Assembly: GCA_037957365.1 (NCBI GenBank)
Contig: JARHVA010000666.1
Coordinates: 3,778,501-3,842,500 of the forward strand
Direction of reading: 5' to 3'
DNA length: 64,000 nt
Source of the DNA: Torreya grandis
Taxonomy: Eukaryota; Streptophyta; Pinopsida; Cupressales; Taxaceae
Shown here: positions 23,110 through 35,300 of the stretch, in pieces
Position numbering within the stretch: the first letter of the stretch is position 1
How the letters are laid out: each line of letters starts with the position of its first letter
The notes under the pieces: model-generated
What the model was told of the DNA's origin: nothing
Seen by the model: the letters and a program-made list of their open reading frames with translations, nothing else
Database searches by the model: none
Translations under genes and position numbers: made by a program

Positions 23110-23640
23110 TCTGAAAAGCCCAAAATTTTGGAACCAACCTCTCCCTTTACAGCACTAAGATCATCTAATCTCATGCCTATTAAGACTGTGATATTATCAG
23201 TGTCTAAGGAGTGACATGTGTTGCATATGTCATAGGTGCATCTGAAATGTCTTGTGCAAGACTCCAATGCCTCAATTCTCCTATTTCTAGCTCTACAACC
23301 ACCCTCTATCATTATTTCATCCTCAAATCCTAAGGATCACACCATGGTCTCAACATTGGTACCTTCAGTGGTGATACTTGTCCTCCTTTGATCTTTGACT
23401 CTTTGGCATGTCTCACACTATAGGGAAATAGGGCTAGTGATGCTATTGGGTGGGCCTATTCAAACTATCTCGAAACCTATGTGTAAGAGTGCAACTCTAC
23501 CCACCATGTGTGGTGCCCTATCACCTCAGCTAGGCCCCAAGTTCACACTATGGATGGATATGATAATCATTTATCTATGGTTTCCAAATATAGTGTTCAT
23601 ATCACTTACTCTCTATAGTTGGTATCTAGTCTAGAATACC
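23110..23640 (-). pseudogene. Unrecognised decayed coding region, upstream part
   Basis: A minus-strand frame open for over 60 codons before the insertion point (23312 down to 23110) continues as an artefact into the LTR. It is Cys-rich (RCTYDICNTCHSLD) and is preceded by a related but interrupted stretch (CETCQRVKDQRR; HMVGRVALLHIGFEIV). It is truncated by element 1, and its continuation should be at 6612 downward. I do not recognise the protein. Confidence 0.35.
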
Positions 23641-25570
23641 TAGTCACACATCTCAACAAAGGTACCTATACCCACCTCTAACTTAGGGTAACTAATTTTA
23701 AATTTGACATGGAATCCTAATAGGGTGCTACATAGGAAATATATCACAGATATAACTTGTAAACAATATGATATTTCCCATTATTTATTGTTGCTTGCTC
23801 AAAATCCCATACAAATTATGCACTAGTTATACCTAGATGGTCAGTCCCATGTTATAAACTATTTCCTAATCCAAAATAATGTGAAACATGATTTGGTTAA
23901 AAATTAGACTCCTCCATTTGATTTGTGACACATAGCTCTTTTGGTCATCAAGCCTAATATCACCTTTTAGGTATCCAAAACATCTAACATGTATACATCA
24001 AATAATCATAAAATATAAATCATTAATCAAATTTATCTAACCCAGTAACCCAGTAAGATAATTCATACCACTTGGCTAGGGACTCGAGTGCAATGCATAT
24101 CATAATTGTGCCCTTCAATGGTCAACCTAAGACCACATGCACATCCTATAAGGTTATCAAAACCTCTAATCTATCCTCCTCCACCCCCATATGAATGTGT
24201 CAATTCTCCTATGGTAGTGTTGTAGTAACATCGTCAGCATGCCTACCTATAATGAAACCCAAAACATCTCCAAAATACCACCAAAGCCTAGAATAATTAT
24301 AATCGATCTATCTTCATCTAATAACCTATCCATCACATCAATAATCTATGACACATCTACCATCTACCATAGTTACAGATGCCTTTATGCTTGTAAAATT
24401 CCAAACAACAAAGTCTAGTCAGTCTCCCATTTGAAAAATAATAATAAAAGCTACCTAAAAACTAAACCTTTTAACTAGATCAACCATCCTGCTCAACTAC
24501 ATTGGCCATGTCCTTAAAATCCTATTATATCAGCCATTTTACTTAACTTTATTGGCCATATATTATTTTCCCTATTATATCATGCATTTGACCAAACTGT
24601 AATAACCATATACTTTTTTTTGGATATATCAACTATCAATATTTGAAGCATATCAACCATATAATTCATATTTTCTTACTTGTCATTATTTTGACTGCAT
24701 CGACTCATTTTAATTGATACTTTTTATCGATCAGTTTCCTTTCCTAATACTTAACTATTTTGGCCAATTTTCTTCTACTATATTGGCTTACAATTTTGAA
24801 CTATATTGTCCCTCTTACAATTTACCATTTGCATAACTATATCGACATGGCCAATACAGTTAATCTAAAAATAATGATTTATTTTTCAACACTTAATTAA
24901 TTATTTCATATTACTTTTTCAAAAGTCTAGGGCTTACACAATTTCCATTGATTTTTTATCTTTGATATGATGGTTGTTGGGGAAAATTCTATCACATAGT
25001 TTTTCCTTGGCATTATGTCTTAGATATATCTTATCTACCCTTCTTAACATTAATTACATGCCTTACCTTGATAGCTATTGCACTAGGTCATCCACATCCT
25101 CCATTCTGTCTCCATCTCCATCCTCTAGACATCGCCTCTCTCTGCATCATAAATGGTCACTCAGAGCTCTTAAAATCTTACAATAATAAATGTTCAACTG
25201 ATTTTAGTTCTACCTTTCTGTAGTAATTTTTTTAAAAATTAGACCTTTCAAAAATTATCCTTTAGATTCCATTTTTTGATCATATCTTTGTTCCCATAAG
25301 TCCATCTAACAAACCAAAGAAAGTGTTAGAATATCAATGTCACAAGAAATTTTCGGGGCACTAATGGAATATTTTTACAAAAAAAAAAGTTTTTCCTCTT
25401 ATTTTTCAAGCCTACTCGATTAGATGTATCATATATTTGGCTCCTTACATTAATATGTTTATGTGCCTAAGCGGATAGAGTATCTAAGTACCATTTTTGT
25501 AGCATACACCATTTATTTTCAGTCTAGCCAGGTAAGTGAAGGTACATATGCTATTTATATTACTTTCATT
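23641..25570. other. No recognisable gene; old AT-rich DNA
   Basis: No domain seen on either strand. Between about 24495 and 24670 there is a degenerate repetition of TATTGGCCATRT and CCCTATTATATCA with a period near 51 bp. The region ends at the left LTR of element 4. Confidence 0.4.
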
Positions 25571-25941
25571 TGTAGATCAAGAAATAAAGAGGGTTAATAC
25601 AACATTAGTAGAATGAAATCTAAAATTAATTCATGAACTAACACTCTATGCTTGCTCCCTAGGGTGAGTTATGAGGGTACCAAGCAAGGAATGTAATTGG
25701 AAGGATAAATACAACCTTTTTACCTCCCTTGATAATTTACTTGAAGACTAGTACATAGATGTTGAGCTCGGATTATGATCTAGGAGTATTTGGCAATGTT
25801 AGTGCTTCATGGGCAACATCTCCTCTTTTTCACTTGTGGTTTGGCTTGAAACATGAGTTAAGAAGGTGAAACTTCTTGCTATATTTTTGCATAATAAATT
25901 TATGCCCAAAAAAATTATCTATAATGGCCATTCAACCTTGC

Positions 25942-25949
25942 TTTTATAG
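25942..25949 (-). promoter_or_regulatory. TATA box of element 4 LTR
   Basis: The minus strand reads CTATAAAAGCAAGGTTGAATGG; the second LTR has TATATAAAAGCAAGGTTGAATGG at the same place (63415-63424). Conservation between LTRs and the position about 350 bp from the LTR 3' edge fit a U3/R boundary. Confidence 0.55.
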
Positions 25950-26250
25950 ACTTTTGGAATGATTATAGACCATTGAATCAATATCAAGATCAATGGTAGA
26001 GGATGAGTCCTCACACTCATGATTGTATACATGGAGTGTGAGGATATACCATTTATGGCCTTTTTGGAGTATGGAAATAATGTTGGAAGGAAAGTGAAAT
26101 GATGACCTCTTGGAATGTGTAAGAGGGGTGTAAGAAGAAGAGTGTGTGAGAAGGGTGTAAGAAGATTGCTTACACTCCTAATCATCACCTATGTGAGGCA
26201 ATAAATAATTTTTGATTTAGGAAAATAGGATAGTTCCAAACAGTCATGGA

Positions 26251-27874
26251 TGTTTTTTTTATCGATATCAAGGTTGATGGGTCCCCTTCCCTTAAAAACA
26301 TAATACTTCATAAAATAAAAGTTGCCTAGCTTGACGCTAACTCCATCAAGGCATTGATGGTAGCTCTGTCAAGGCATCTGACCATCCTATTAAAAATGCA
26401 ACCAAAAAGATAAAAGTAGAAAATACTTTAGCTTTACTCAAAAGACAATATTTACTAACACATAAATACCCAAATTACTTAATCTCATCCTTTCTCATTA
26501 TGAATTGAGAACTAAATTTCTTGGAAGGAGAACTAGGGATGAGGTGACCTTTTTTATTACTTATAATAACCGTCCATTCTTCTTCCATACTTAATTTCCC
26601 TGAATTTGAGCTTAGCAAGCAATACCCATCTTTGAGTTTACATCTATAAGTTTTCTTCTTACAAATCATATCAACAAAACTTTTTCCAACTGATCCAATT
26701 AACTCAAAATATTTAGGTGAGGATATAAAAGGTACCTCACTTGATATTGAATTCTTTTCCAAGACAAACTTTGAAACAACTCTTAAAGGCATAACATAAT
26801 CGCTTTTTGAAAAAACTGTAAGATGATCTTCTCTTACTTCCCCTATGAGGAATCTACTTTTCACTTGGATTTTTGACATGTTGCTGAAAGATTACCAATT
26901 TTAAAATAGTTTTAGCATCTAAAGGGAATCCCCTCAAAATCGATGGTTTGAGACTAACACCTCTCTTTCAATTTTAACTCAATCTTTTCTAGAAGATCTT
27001 GCGTAATATCTAAACACATCAGAATCCTAGCAAAAGTCATCCTAGAAAAATTTAATAAATAAGCATAAATTTCTAACAACTTACCCAATGCACTTCCAAT
27101 AGTTGACAATCTAGGTTCAATCCAAAATTGGAGTGAAAGATACAACATCCTCACCTAGATAGGTCAAAGAGAAAGATTTTTTGTTAGAGGGTAAAAATCA
27201 GGAAACCATGGTTGCATAAGAAGAAAGTGATGTTCACAGCTCTAGTATTTTGATTGAAGGATCTTATTATGGTCAACCAAATTATCAAACACCATGATAA
27301 AAAATTCTAAGGCATAATGATAAATTTCCATATTACCTTCCAACATAGATTGCCAAGAATCTGAAATCCACTAGTGAAAAATAGGTAGGGAAGGCCAAAA
27401 CCTATCAAAATGACAAAACAAACCTATTTTTGCATACTAATCTTTGCCATCAAGGACTTATTCAAGAGCTTTATGTTTAAAATTAGCCACTAGAGGTTTC
27501 AAAGCCACACTAAAAACCCTAGACTGCTCACTATGGGAGATTGATGGAGTGAAGGAAGCCCTAGTTACTTGATTAACCAAATTGAAAGAGGTAGATAGAT
27601 GTCATACTTCACCCCTACCTCTTCCCTTCTCCTAGTCTAGCCAAAGCACCAATAGATTTATCCTTCTCTGCCTTTGGTGATGCCTATGCCCTACTTTCCA
27701 TGCCCTCCACCAAAGTCTCTTGACTTTGTCATTGACTCTCTACCACTTTGCTTCCCTTCATTAAGCATGGTGCCTACATATTTTGACCTACGTTCAATTC
27801 ATAGGCCCTAATCATGGAAGACCATGATTTGTTCATTGTGCAAAAAATTACCTCCTTACCTCCTTCATAGAAGA
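26251..27874 (-). mobile_element. L1-like LINE fragment with ORF1, inserted in element 4 LTR
   Basis: Flanked by AGTCATGGA at 26242-26250 and 27875-27883, a perfect 9-bp duplication. At the homologous place in the other LTR (near 63730-63740) the sequence reads straight through, so the boundaries are exact. The minus strand ends in A8CA, a short poly-A-like tail. A duplication of non-LTR length, a tail and ORF1 remains indicate a retroposed copy, truncated or ORF1-only (1624 bp); no RT is present. Confidence 0.8.
26890..27520 (-). pseudogene. LINE ORF1, DUF4283-like domain
   Basis: On the minus strand a frame with a few stops shows KIGLFCHFDRFWPSLP, then HFLLMQPWFPDFYPL and LSLQFWIEPRLSTIGSALGK, ending FARILMCLDIT. 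This is the order of conserved blocks in the DUF4283 domain of plant L1 ORF1 proteins (the W-F-P/D-F block, then the P-x-x-FW...IG..LG block, then ARI.V..D). Another open segment downstream (26475-26879) may be the ORF1 C-terminus. ORF1 binds the LINE RNA. Broken by stops, no promoter seen. Confidence 0.72.
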
Positions 27875-28223
27875 AGTCATGGAATTTATTATTAGAGGAA
27901 GAATACGCTAATTAATCAGAGATTAATTATAAATTAGGAGAATGGGACCTTTACAAATTATTTTGTCCATCAAATATTCATTTAATTGGCTTGTGATAAC
28001 ATTTTTAAAGGTTGGAATCGATTTGGATGCATTTGATTAGATTAATATTTTGAAATAATCCATTATACCAATTAAGGATGTGACATTTTGATTTTAGATT
28101 TAAATGGTAGTTATGCAGGTAAATTATATTTAATATTGATTTCTGATTGAATTTAGGTGTGATTTCATAAAATCATTTGGAATGGAACTTAGACATCAAA
28201 GTAGTTAAAATGAGGTGTCTACA

Positions 28224-28233
28224 TTTTTCCTCT
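28224..28233 (-). other. Element 4 polypurine tract
   Basis: The minus strand reads AGAGGAAAAA directly before the TGTAGACACC start of the 3' LTR. Confidence 0.75.
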
Positions 28234-30589
28234 ATTTAAGAAGGCGCTTATGAGACACTAAGCTCAATAACATCTTTTAAAAGAATGAAAAAGCTATTAA
28301 GAAAAAGTTAGAAAAATTAGTTGAAGAAATAAGAGATGACTCATGGTGCCCCATCGAGACGACATGCAAGGATGAAAGATACATACGGGCTCTCAAAAAA
28401 GAGATAGACTTGGGAAGAATGTATCCCAAAATAAGTGACACACTTTGACTTGACCCATAATATGGTGAAAGTTATGGGCTTAGAATTAGAAGAATTTTCC
28501 TCCACATGGTAGAGTGATGGTATAGGCCCCAAAAGGATGGTCTAGACTAAGAATAATTTACCCCAATAGGGTGGATTTTGATCAGTGACTAATAGATTTT
28601 TGCCATAGCAAGGCAAATGTAAATGTTAATTGGTTAAAATAGTCTACCCCAATACGGTGAATGTTGATAATAGATTGGTACAAATGGTGAAGAAAGAGAT
28701 GAATAATAATGATTGAATAATGATGTGATTGGTTTAAAATAATGTTAAGATAATTATAATTTTTTTAAATATTCAGATGTATCATGAGGAACATATAAAT
28801 TGGTTTTTATGGGTCAATGGATGGAGATTAAGTAAACAAGGATAATTTATGATAAAACATGATTGAGTAGACTTCATATCTAAATTTTTGATATAGCACG
28901 AAACAATATGCACCATGGTATAAAGCATCATGTTGACCTAACTATAATGTGCATAAGGATTGACCTTCAATCCAATAGATAATTGAGAATAAAGAATCAA
29001 TGATAAAAACCATGATGATAATGTTGATGAATGTCGATGGATGGACTCAAGTGTAATTGTATGATAATGAACACCATGGTGATGCCTGAATTAGCACAAT
29101 GGATTGAGTTGAGGCAAAAATAAGAGAAATTAAATAAACAAATAATCAAGCAAACATAATCTAAAAATAAAAAGTAATAGAAAGTATCAAACATTTTGTA
29201 GTACTCTTCAAATTTCATGCTTGTGTGATCATGAGGCGTTACACTTGGAAAATTTATCAAGACAAGATGATAAAATTAAACAGGAGGGGAGAGTAGAAGA
29301 ATAGGAAGGGGGTGGTTCAGCTAACTCTAAATATACTAGGCAAGTGGACACTACCTACATAGTCCTATAGATACTAGATCCAACATGAAATTCAAGCCAA
29401 ATGTAGTTCTCCTATGGATACATAATACAAGAAAAATGATGAAAAATAATAAAGTGATTATAGAGGAAATATTTAATGGATAAACTCATAAAATGGTGAG
29501 AGCATTCAATGAAAATTAGGAATAGTGATATGGCAATAAGAGTAGTCAAGCTGATCTGGGATGCCCCATATAATCTAAGCACTACCTACAGAATCCATGT
29601 GGACCTTAGGTTTATGTATTTCTCCCAAGAAATGGGAGGGAACATAATTAGGAAATTGAAAAGGAAAATGGAAATGGTCATGGTTGGATAGGTGATTCCC
29701 ACTTGATAAATGTAGTAAACTGCACCACCCAGAATAGTGGTAAAGCCACTAGCGAATATGATGACAAAGCAAGAAAAAATTTGGTGGCTTAATATCTCTC
29801 AGGGAGATTTTAAACCTTTTGGAAATATTTTTGATTTTTAGGTTATTTTTAAAATTTTAAAAATTTTAGAGGTTTTGGCATCTCAACTCAATAGAGGATT
29901 ACAAGATACAGAATGAGAAAAGCTCACAAAATGGTGAGAGTGTGGCTTAAGTTTCTCACAAAATGGTGAGAGCATGGCTTAAACTACTCATAAAATGGTG
30001 AGAGCATGACTTAAGGGCTGACCAAGCTAACCTCAAAAACTAAGCATTACCTACATAAAATGGACCTCATGTTAATCTAGTTACACCTATGGTGGAAGAT
30101 ACTACAAATCAACAGTAGGGTAAAGGATATAAATAGAATAGGATGGGAGAATTGATACAATAATTGGTATAAGAATAGTACAAACCAACACATGATAAAT
30201 AAGAAATGAACAAGACATAACTTTTAGGAACCATCGATCAAGGCAATCATGCATGTATGTGTTGAGTTACTTTAAAATTATGTTGATGATGACTAAATTT
30301 ACCTTATCTATGAAAGTTACCTCTATAAATTTGGCATCTAAAACTATTTTCAATACCTATAAACCATAATCATGGTCAAGATTGGTACTAGAACAAGGGA
30401 ATAAGATCAAATAGGAACTGGTATAAATAGAAAATAGGAATGAAGGGAAAGTGTTCAATGATCATGCCTCCATACATGTGTCCTCATAGATAATGTTCAA
30501 GAAAATCAAGTGTAAAAACACTTGAGATGCATAATATTCATGGGCTCATCTAACTCCTTTCCATTTGGTGTGCCCAATTTGTATGCTCT
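28234..30589 (-). other. Element 4 untranslated 3' part
   Basis: About 2.3 kb between integrase and the polypurine tract with no recognised domain. It contains repeated phrases such as CTACCCCAATASGGTG (28558-28665) and a short tandem array described separately. Small open frames here have no similarity I can name. Confidence 0.55.
29923..30018. repeat. 32-bp tandem repeat, three copies
   Basis: CTCACAAAATGGTGAGAG followed by YRTGRCTTAA occurs at 29923, 29955 and 29987, a period of 32 bp. The core CTCAC...GTGAG is an inverted repeat. A single related copy stands at about 29486. Confidence 0.9.
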
Positions 30590-32018
30590 ATATCCATAAT
30601 TTACTGTGATGATGAATGGGCCCAAAAATTAGCTTCAAACTTACCCTTCTTTTCATGGGCGGTAGTATTATTATTTTTATTTTCCTTTAGAACTAGGTCA
30701 CCAAGCTCAAAGTGTCTACATTTGATATGCTTATTGTAACTACAATGCAACCTATTATGATAATCTTGAAGGTTATTCAAAAAAGCTACCCTCTTTTTAT
30801 CAAGTAGATCTAATTCCTGTAGCTGAGAAACTATATATTCCTCATCATCAATGATGTTTTTCAATGAATTGCACAACCAAGGTAATTCAATCTCGACAGG
30901 AAGAATAAATTCCATACCATAAATAAGGGAATATGGTGTGGCTCTTGTTGTGGTATGGGTATTGGTATAATATGCCCATAGGGTAGGAAATAATTTCAAA
31001 TGTCAATCATGGCTAAAAGCATTAATGGTCTTTTTCAAATTTTGGATTAGGGTTTTGTTAGGTGCTTCTACCTAGACATTGCTTTGAATGAAATAGGCAG
31101 ATGAAAAGTGTTGGTTGATTTGGTATTTGGCACAAAGGGATTTGACATATTTATTTTTGAAGGAATTGCCATTATCAAAAATGAGATCAGAGGGAATGCC
31201 AAAGTGGCAAATGAGATGATTGATGATGAATTTAAATATCTTTGTACCTGTTACGTAAGTGAGGGGAATGACTTCAAACCACTTAATAAAGTATTCAATT
31301 ATAGTGAGGATATATTTATTGATTTTTGATGAAATCAGATTGATTTTACCTACGAGATCAAGTCCCTACATAGAAAACAACCATGGTATGGTAAGTGGTT
31401 ATAATTCTCAGGTTAGAGCATGAATAAGATCAACATGCTTTTGATAATCTACAAACCTTTTTACATTGGTAGATGCATCAACCTCCATAGTGGGCCAATA
31501 TTACCTAGTACATATGATTTTCTTAGAAAGGACCATGACACTAGTGTGATCCCCATAAATCCATTCATGTATGTATTTAAGTGCTAATATAGACTCTGCC
31601 AAAGCTAAACAATAAAGTAAGATCCATCATATCCTCTATGATAGAGAGTTTTAGCGAGAATGGTATAATGAGATGTGGAATGGATGAAGGATTTTTAATT
31701 TTTATGATAAAGGTTGGAATGAATAATGTTATCGTGGAGGTAGGTATATATGCCAGAGTACCAAGGCAAGCTGGGATCAATAATTTCACATACCACTTAA
31801 GATTTTGAATGTTCATGAGCTAACTATATAAGATGTTCAATGAGAAACTAGTAATCAATAATGTGATATGTAATTGCTATTAGGGAGCTAATTATTGCCA
31901 TTATATCAATAATTTTGTTATTGGCTCTAGTAATATGTTCAAACTGAATATGATCAAATTTTTATTTCAGATTGTCCACCAATTTATTAAATGGAATGAG
32001 TTTGTCATCCTTGGTTTG
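30590..32018 (-). pseudogene. Element 4 integrase and end of archaeal-type RNase H
   Basis: From the element 2 junction at 32018 downward the minus strand gives TKDDKLIPFNKLVDNLK and ITRANNKIID, the C-terminal part of an archaeal-type RNase H. Integrase follows: ILTIIEYFIKWFEVIPL (core), LIFDNGNSF (second catalytic Asp), a Glu in VEAPNKTL, then AYYTNTHTTTRATPYSLIYG and a chromatin-end block FELGDLVLKENK near 30690. The zinc-binding part upstream is poorly preserved. Many stops. The N-terminal part of the same pol lies 23.7 kb away at 55757-57491. Confidence 0.85.
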
Positions 32019-33200
32019 TGTAATCACATAAAAGTGGTATTTGAGTGATAAGAGTGATACTTGAGACTACCTATCTATAGATCTATCCTAGATCCTATTG
32101 TCACACTTATCCAACTTTTGTGTGAGCTACATGCAGTCCTTAGTCAACCTCAAAGTAGTCTCAGACCCTCATTTTTAGATCTTGGCCCTTTGTGCCTTGT
32201 TTTCTTCCATCTAGACACTAACACCACATGGTGATAGTATCCTTTGCCCTATATTTCCCCAAATAAATATCTTTTCAAAACTAAATCCTCCCAAAGTCAA
32301 CCTAGACATATTTTATCATCTGCATAAGCAACAAAATAATACACACACACACACACACACATGAATTTTATCCCTCTAACCACTAGATGGAAATTATATG
32401 CAAAATACACATTCAAACACAGAAATTTGAGCATAATTAAGGTAATCAATCCCTATACTACCCTAATTCTAAATATTACCATCTATAACATCCCTAACCT
32501 TAGATTTTCTAAATTTATAGTCTCAAGCACATTCAAGGCACTCAAGGCCACTATCATACTAGAATCACTTCCACTTGCACTATCACTTAGGTTGGGATAA
32601 CTACATTGGGATTTATCCCTTCTCGTAGTATTAGTATGTAGGAAACTCTCTTCACAATAATGTGTTGAGGATGTCCAACATACCCTATTAACAAATACAC
32701 TTTTCAGCTCATGCCTTAGTTATATGGAGGATTAGGGTTTGCATAATAAATCAATCATTATAGGTAAAATTTAGGGTTCCAAAACTCATGCATGTAGGAA
32801 TAGATCTTAGAGATCTAAACATAGGTGAACCTACAACCTCAAGATAGTTTTGCATAGAGGACACTATCACCAATTTTAGGACACTACTACCACTTTGACA
32901 ATAATGGTGTTACTATCTAATTATAGCACTACTAACTAAGAGGGATTTTGATATCAAGATCTAGTTTACACTTAGACCAACTTTCATATCAGTTTCTAAC
33001 ACCCAGATCATCTATATCAAGTGTTTTCTAGTTAAGTCAATACTTACACTATTTATTACTATTTTTAGAAAAGTCAAAGCTAGTCAATTTTGTAACATAT
33101 AAGTCACTATGCTTATTGCATATTTTTTCCCTGATTTAATCTACTCAACTCTTTAAAAAACATAGGATTTATATACTCTAAGTCCTAAAAAGATAAAACA
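32019..33200 (+). repeat. Element 2 5' LTR
   Basis: Starts TGTAATCAC, ends AGATAAAACA. It has a (CA)n run at 32341-32361 where the partner LTR has (TA)n. Confidence 0.88.
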
Positions 33201-33202
33201 TT

Positions 33203-33220
33203 TGGTGAATTTGACTTACT
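33203..33220 (+). other. Element 2 primer-binding site (decayed)
   Basis: TGGTGAATTTGACTTACT two bases after the LTR. It begins with TGG, but the rest cannot be matched to a tRNA by eye. Confidence 0.4.
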
Positions 33221-33629
33221 TCGAACATTACATAAACCCTAACCCTAGATGCTCTTAGGGTTTGTATCATTTTTGTGTCTCTATTCATAATTTAGTTCCA
33301 AAATTTCAGATTTGTTAGAATATTTGTTTTTTGTAATCTTTCTTATATTAAAATTATTTAAAGGTTCAAAATATACAACTCATTTTCCCACTTCCCAAAC
33401 TACAATGAAAAAATTTAACAACTGATTTGATGAGACCGATAAGAAATAATTGCAAAATTTTGTGTCCAAACATTCAAATATGAAAAATGACCTTATCATT
33501 ATTATTTAGAAAGATCTTCAAAATTCAAACAATAGTAAATCTTCAACTCCATAAATTATTAACATTGTTACACCTATAGTGAAGCCAACTCAACTAATAT
33601 AACCAAAAATTATAATTCAACAACCTTCA

Positions 33630-34760
33630 GTGACAACTACAACTCTTGTGGCTAGTTCCTCCATTCCAATTGTACAATCCCTTATGCACGAGGTTCATAC
33701 TCTACAGGCTAAGGTGTTACATCTTGAGAAGGAAGCCACTAGTCCATCACATGCCTTAGATTCTAATGTTCTCTTACATACACCTTTAACACATCACATA
33801 GTAATAACTCCCTTACTATCCATGTTTGTGGCACCTAAACTTACATTGTATGATGGTAAGGGTGACATAGAGCACCATATCCAAGATTTTCACACAACAT
33901 GTTTAGACTACATGTCTAATGACTGGCTTCTCACAAAATTATTTCCATGCAGTTTAAAGGATTATGACTTACAATGGTTTTATGACTTACCAAATCAATC
34001 TATCATAACATTTAGTCATTTGGCAATCATGCTTTTAGCACAATCCTATATAAATATCAGTGACAAAGTATCATATACTCAAGTGGAATAATTGAAACAA
34101 AAGCTAAATGAACATATTTTAGAATACATCATATGATACAAGACTATATTAGCTAAATTGACTAGCCCCATGGCAGATAAAGAGCTTTAGGACATCTTTA
34201 ACCAAAGTCCTCTACCAGTATTACATGAAGCCTCTACCAGTATTACATGAAGTTATCTTTTTAAAGAAGTTTTCAACATTCACACATTTGTGCCACATAA
34301 TAAAAGAAAGAGAAGTCAAGTTTCTATCAATGGGCAAACTAAAATATATTAATGGATCAAAATCAATTGATAATATTTCAAGTAAGCCTCCATACAAGGT
34401 AAGGTCCACTAAAAATAAGAGTGATCAAAAAGCCACATTTAACGCAACTTCAAAGTTATCTTCTTATTTTGTTTTATCGGCTCTTCCACATAGAGTCTTC
34501 ACCAACCTTCCAAAATCATCAACACATGTTTTAAGTAGCTCTTGGAATACAATGTCATATCTCTCCCTCTCATCAAAGAGGTTAATATGACATGGTCTCT
34601 TCCAAATAACTATGATTCCAATGAATTTTATGAGTATCATAGGTCACCAAACCTTACAACAAATAGATGCATTAGCCTGAAACATAAGATACAAGATTTG
34701 ATTGAGGCCAACATTATTGATGTGGGCACACCCATAGAGGCATCAAAAGTAAAAAAAATG
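33630..34760 (+). pseudogene. Element 2 gag
   Basis: The first 153 codons are open. After an N-terminal coiled stretch (VQSLMHEVHTLQAKVLHLEKE) comes the gag core: KLTLYDGKGDIEHHIQDF, then KLFPCSLKDYDLQWFYDLP. Further on, with stops, come KLNEHILEYI and, at about 34632-34716, YHRSPNLTTNRCISLKHKI, the conserved C/H block of plant gypsy gag. Gag packages the RNA; dead here. Confidence 0.82.
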
Positions 34761-34979
34761 GAAGCTAAGGCATTAAATATATTCTCAAATCCATTTATCA
34801 AGCAAATAATGAATAAGGTAGGGAACACTTTAGGTGTTCACTACACATATCAGGCACATCCCCCACCAGCTTCATATCACATTATTATAGAGAAGGTACA
34901 CACATTGCATAATGTCATTGGTATGTACCACACTATAGTTCTAGCTAAACCACTCATCACCTTATCATAATAGGAGATT

Positions 34980-35300
34980 GTTGATGATGATACAAATTTA
35001 TATGCAATCTTTATACCAGCATACATAGATCATCATCTTATCTAGAGTGTTATGGTTGATAATAGGTCAAACATTAACATGTGTACTATGATAATTTTAC
35101 AACATTTGGGGTATTCATAGTAGGATATATCCCCTATAGACATAGTTATTAGTGGTTTCAATGGTCATGCTCAGAGATCCACTAGGGAGATTGTAATTCC
35201 ATTACAGGTTAGACCAACACATGTGGCCACTTGATTCTTAGTTGTACCTAGTGCAAGTGTATTTGATATGTAATTGGGTATGCCATGGATATAGAAACTA
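34980..35300 (+). pseudogene. Element 2 aspartic protease
   Basis: The plus frame shows VMVDNRSNINMC at about 35050-35085, where the family has D-x-G-S, so the Gly is replaced by Arg. GFNGHAQRSTREIVIPLQV follows, then FLVVPSASVFDM and LGMPWI, in the right order for a plant gypsy protease. Stops within and after it. No RT follows in the remaining 3 kb. Confidence 0.8.

Larger units (their letters stand above)
25571..28223 (-). repeat. Element 4 3' LTR, with LINE insertion
   Basis: On the minus strand it begins TGTAGACACCTCATTTT, a common start for plant gypsy LTRs. The parts 25571-26250 and 27884-28223 align with 63076-64000. A short pyrimidine-rich tandem duplication (CTTCTTACACCCYTCT on the minus strand) lies at about 26118-26165, upstream of the TATA box in transcription order. 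Confidence 0.88.

Noticed and set aside
33221..33245. ACATAAACCCTAACCCTAGATG as telomeric repeat
   Set aside because: Only about two CCCTAA-like units just after an LTR; too short to indicate a telomeric tract.
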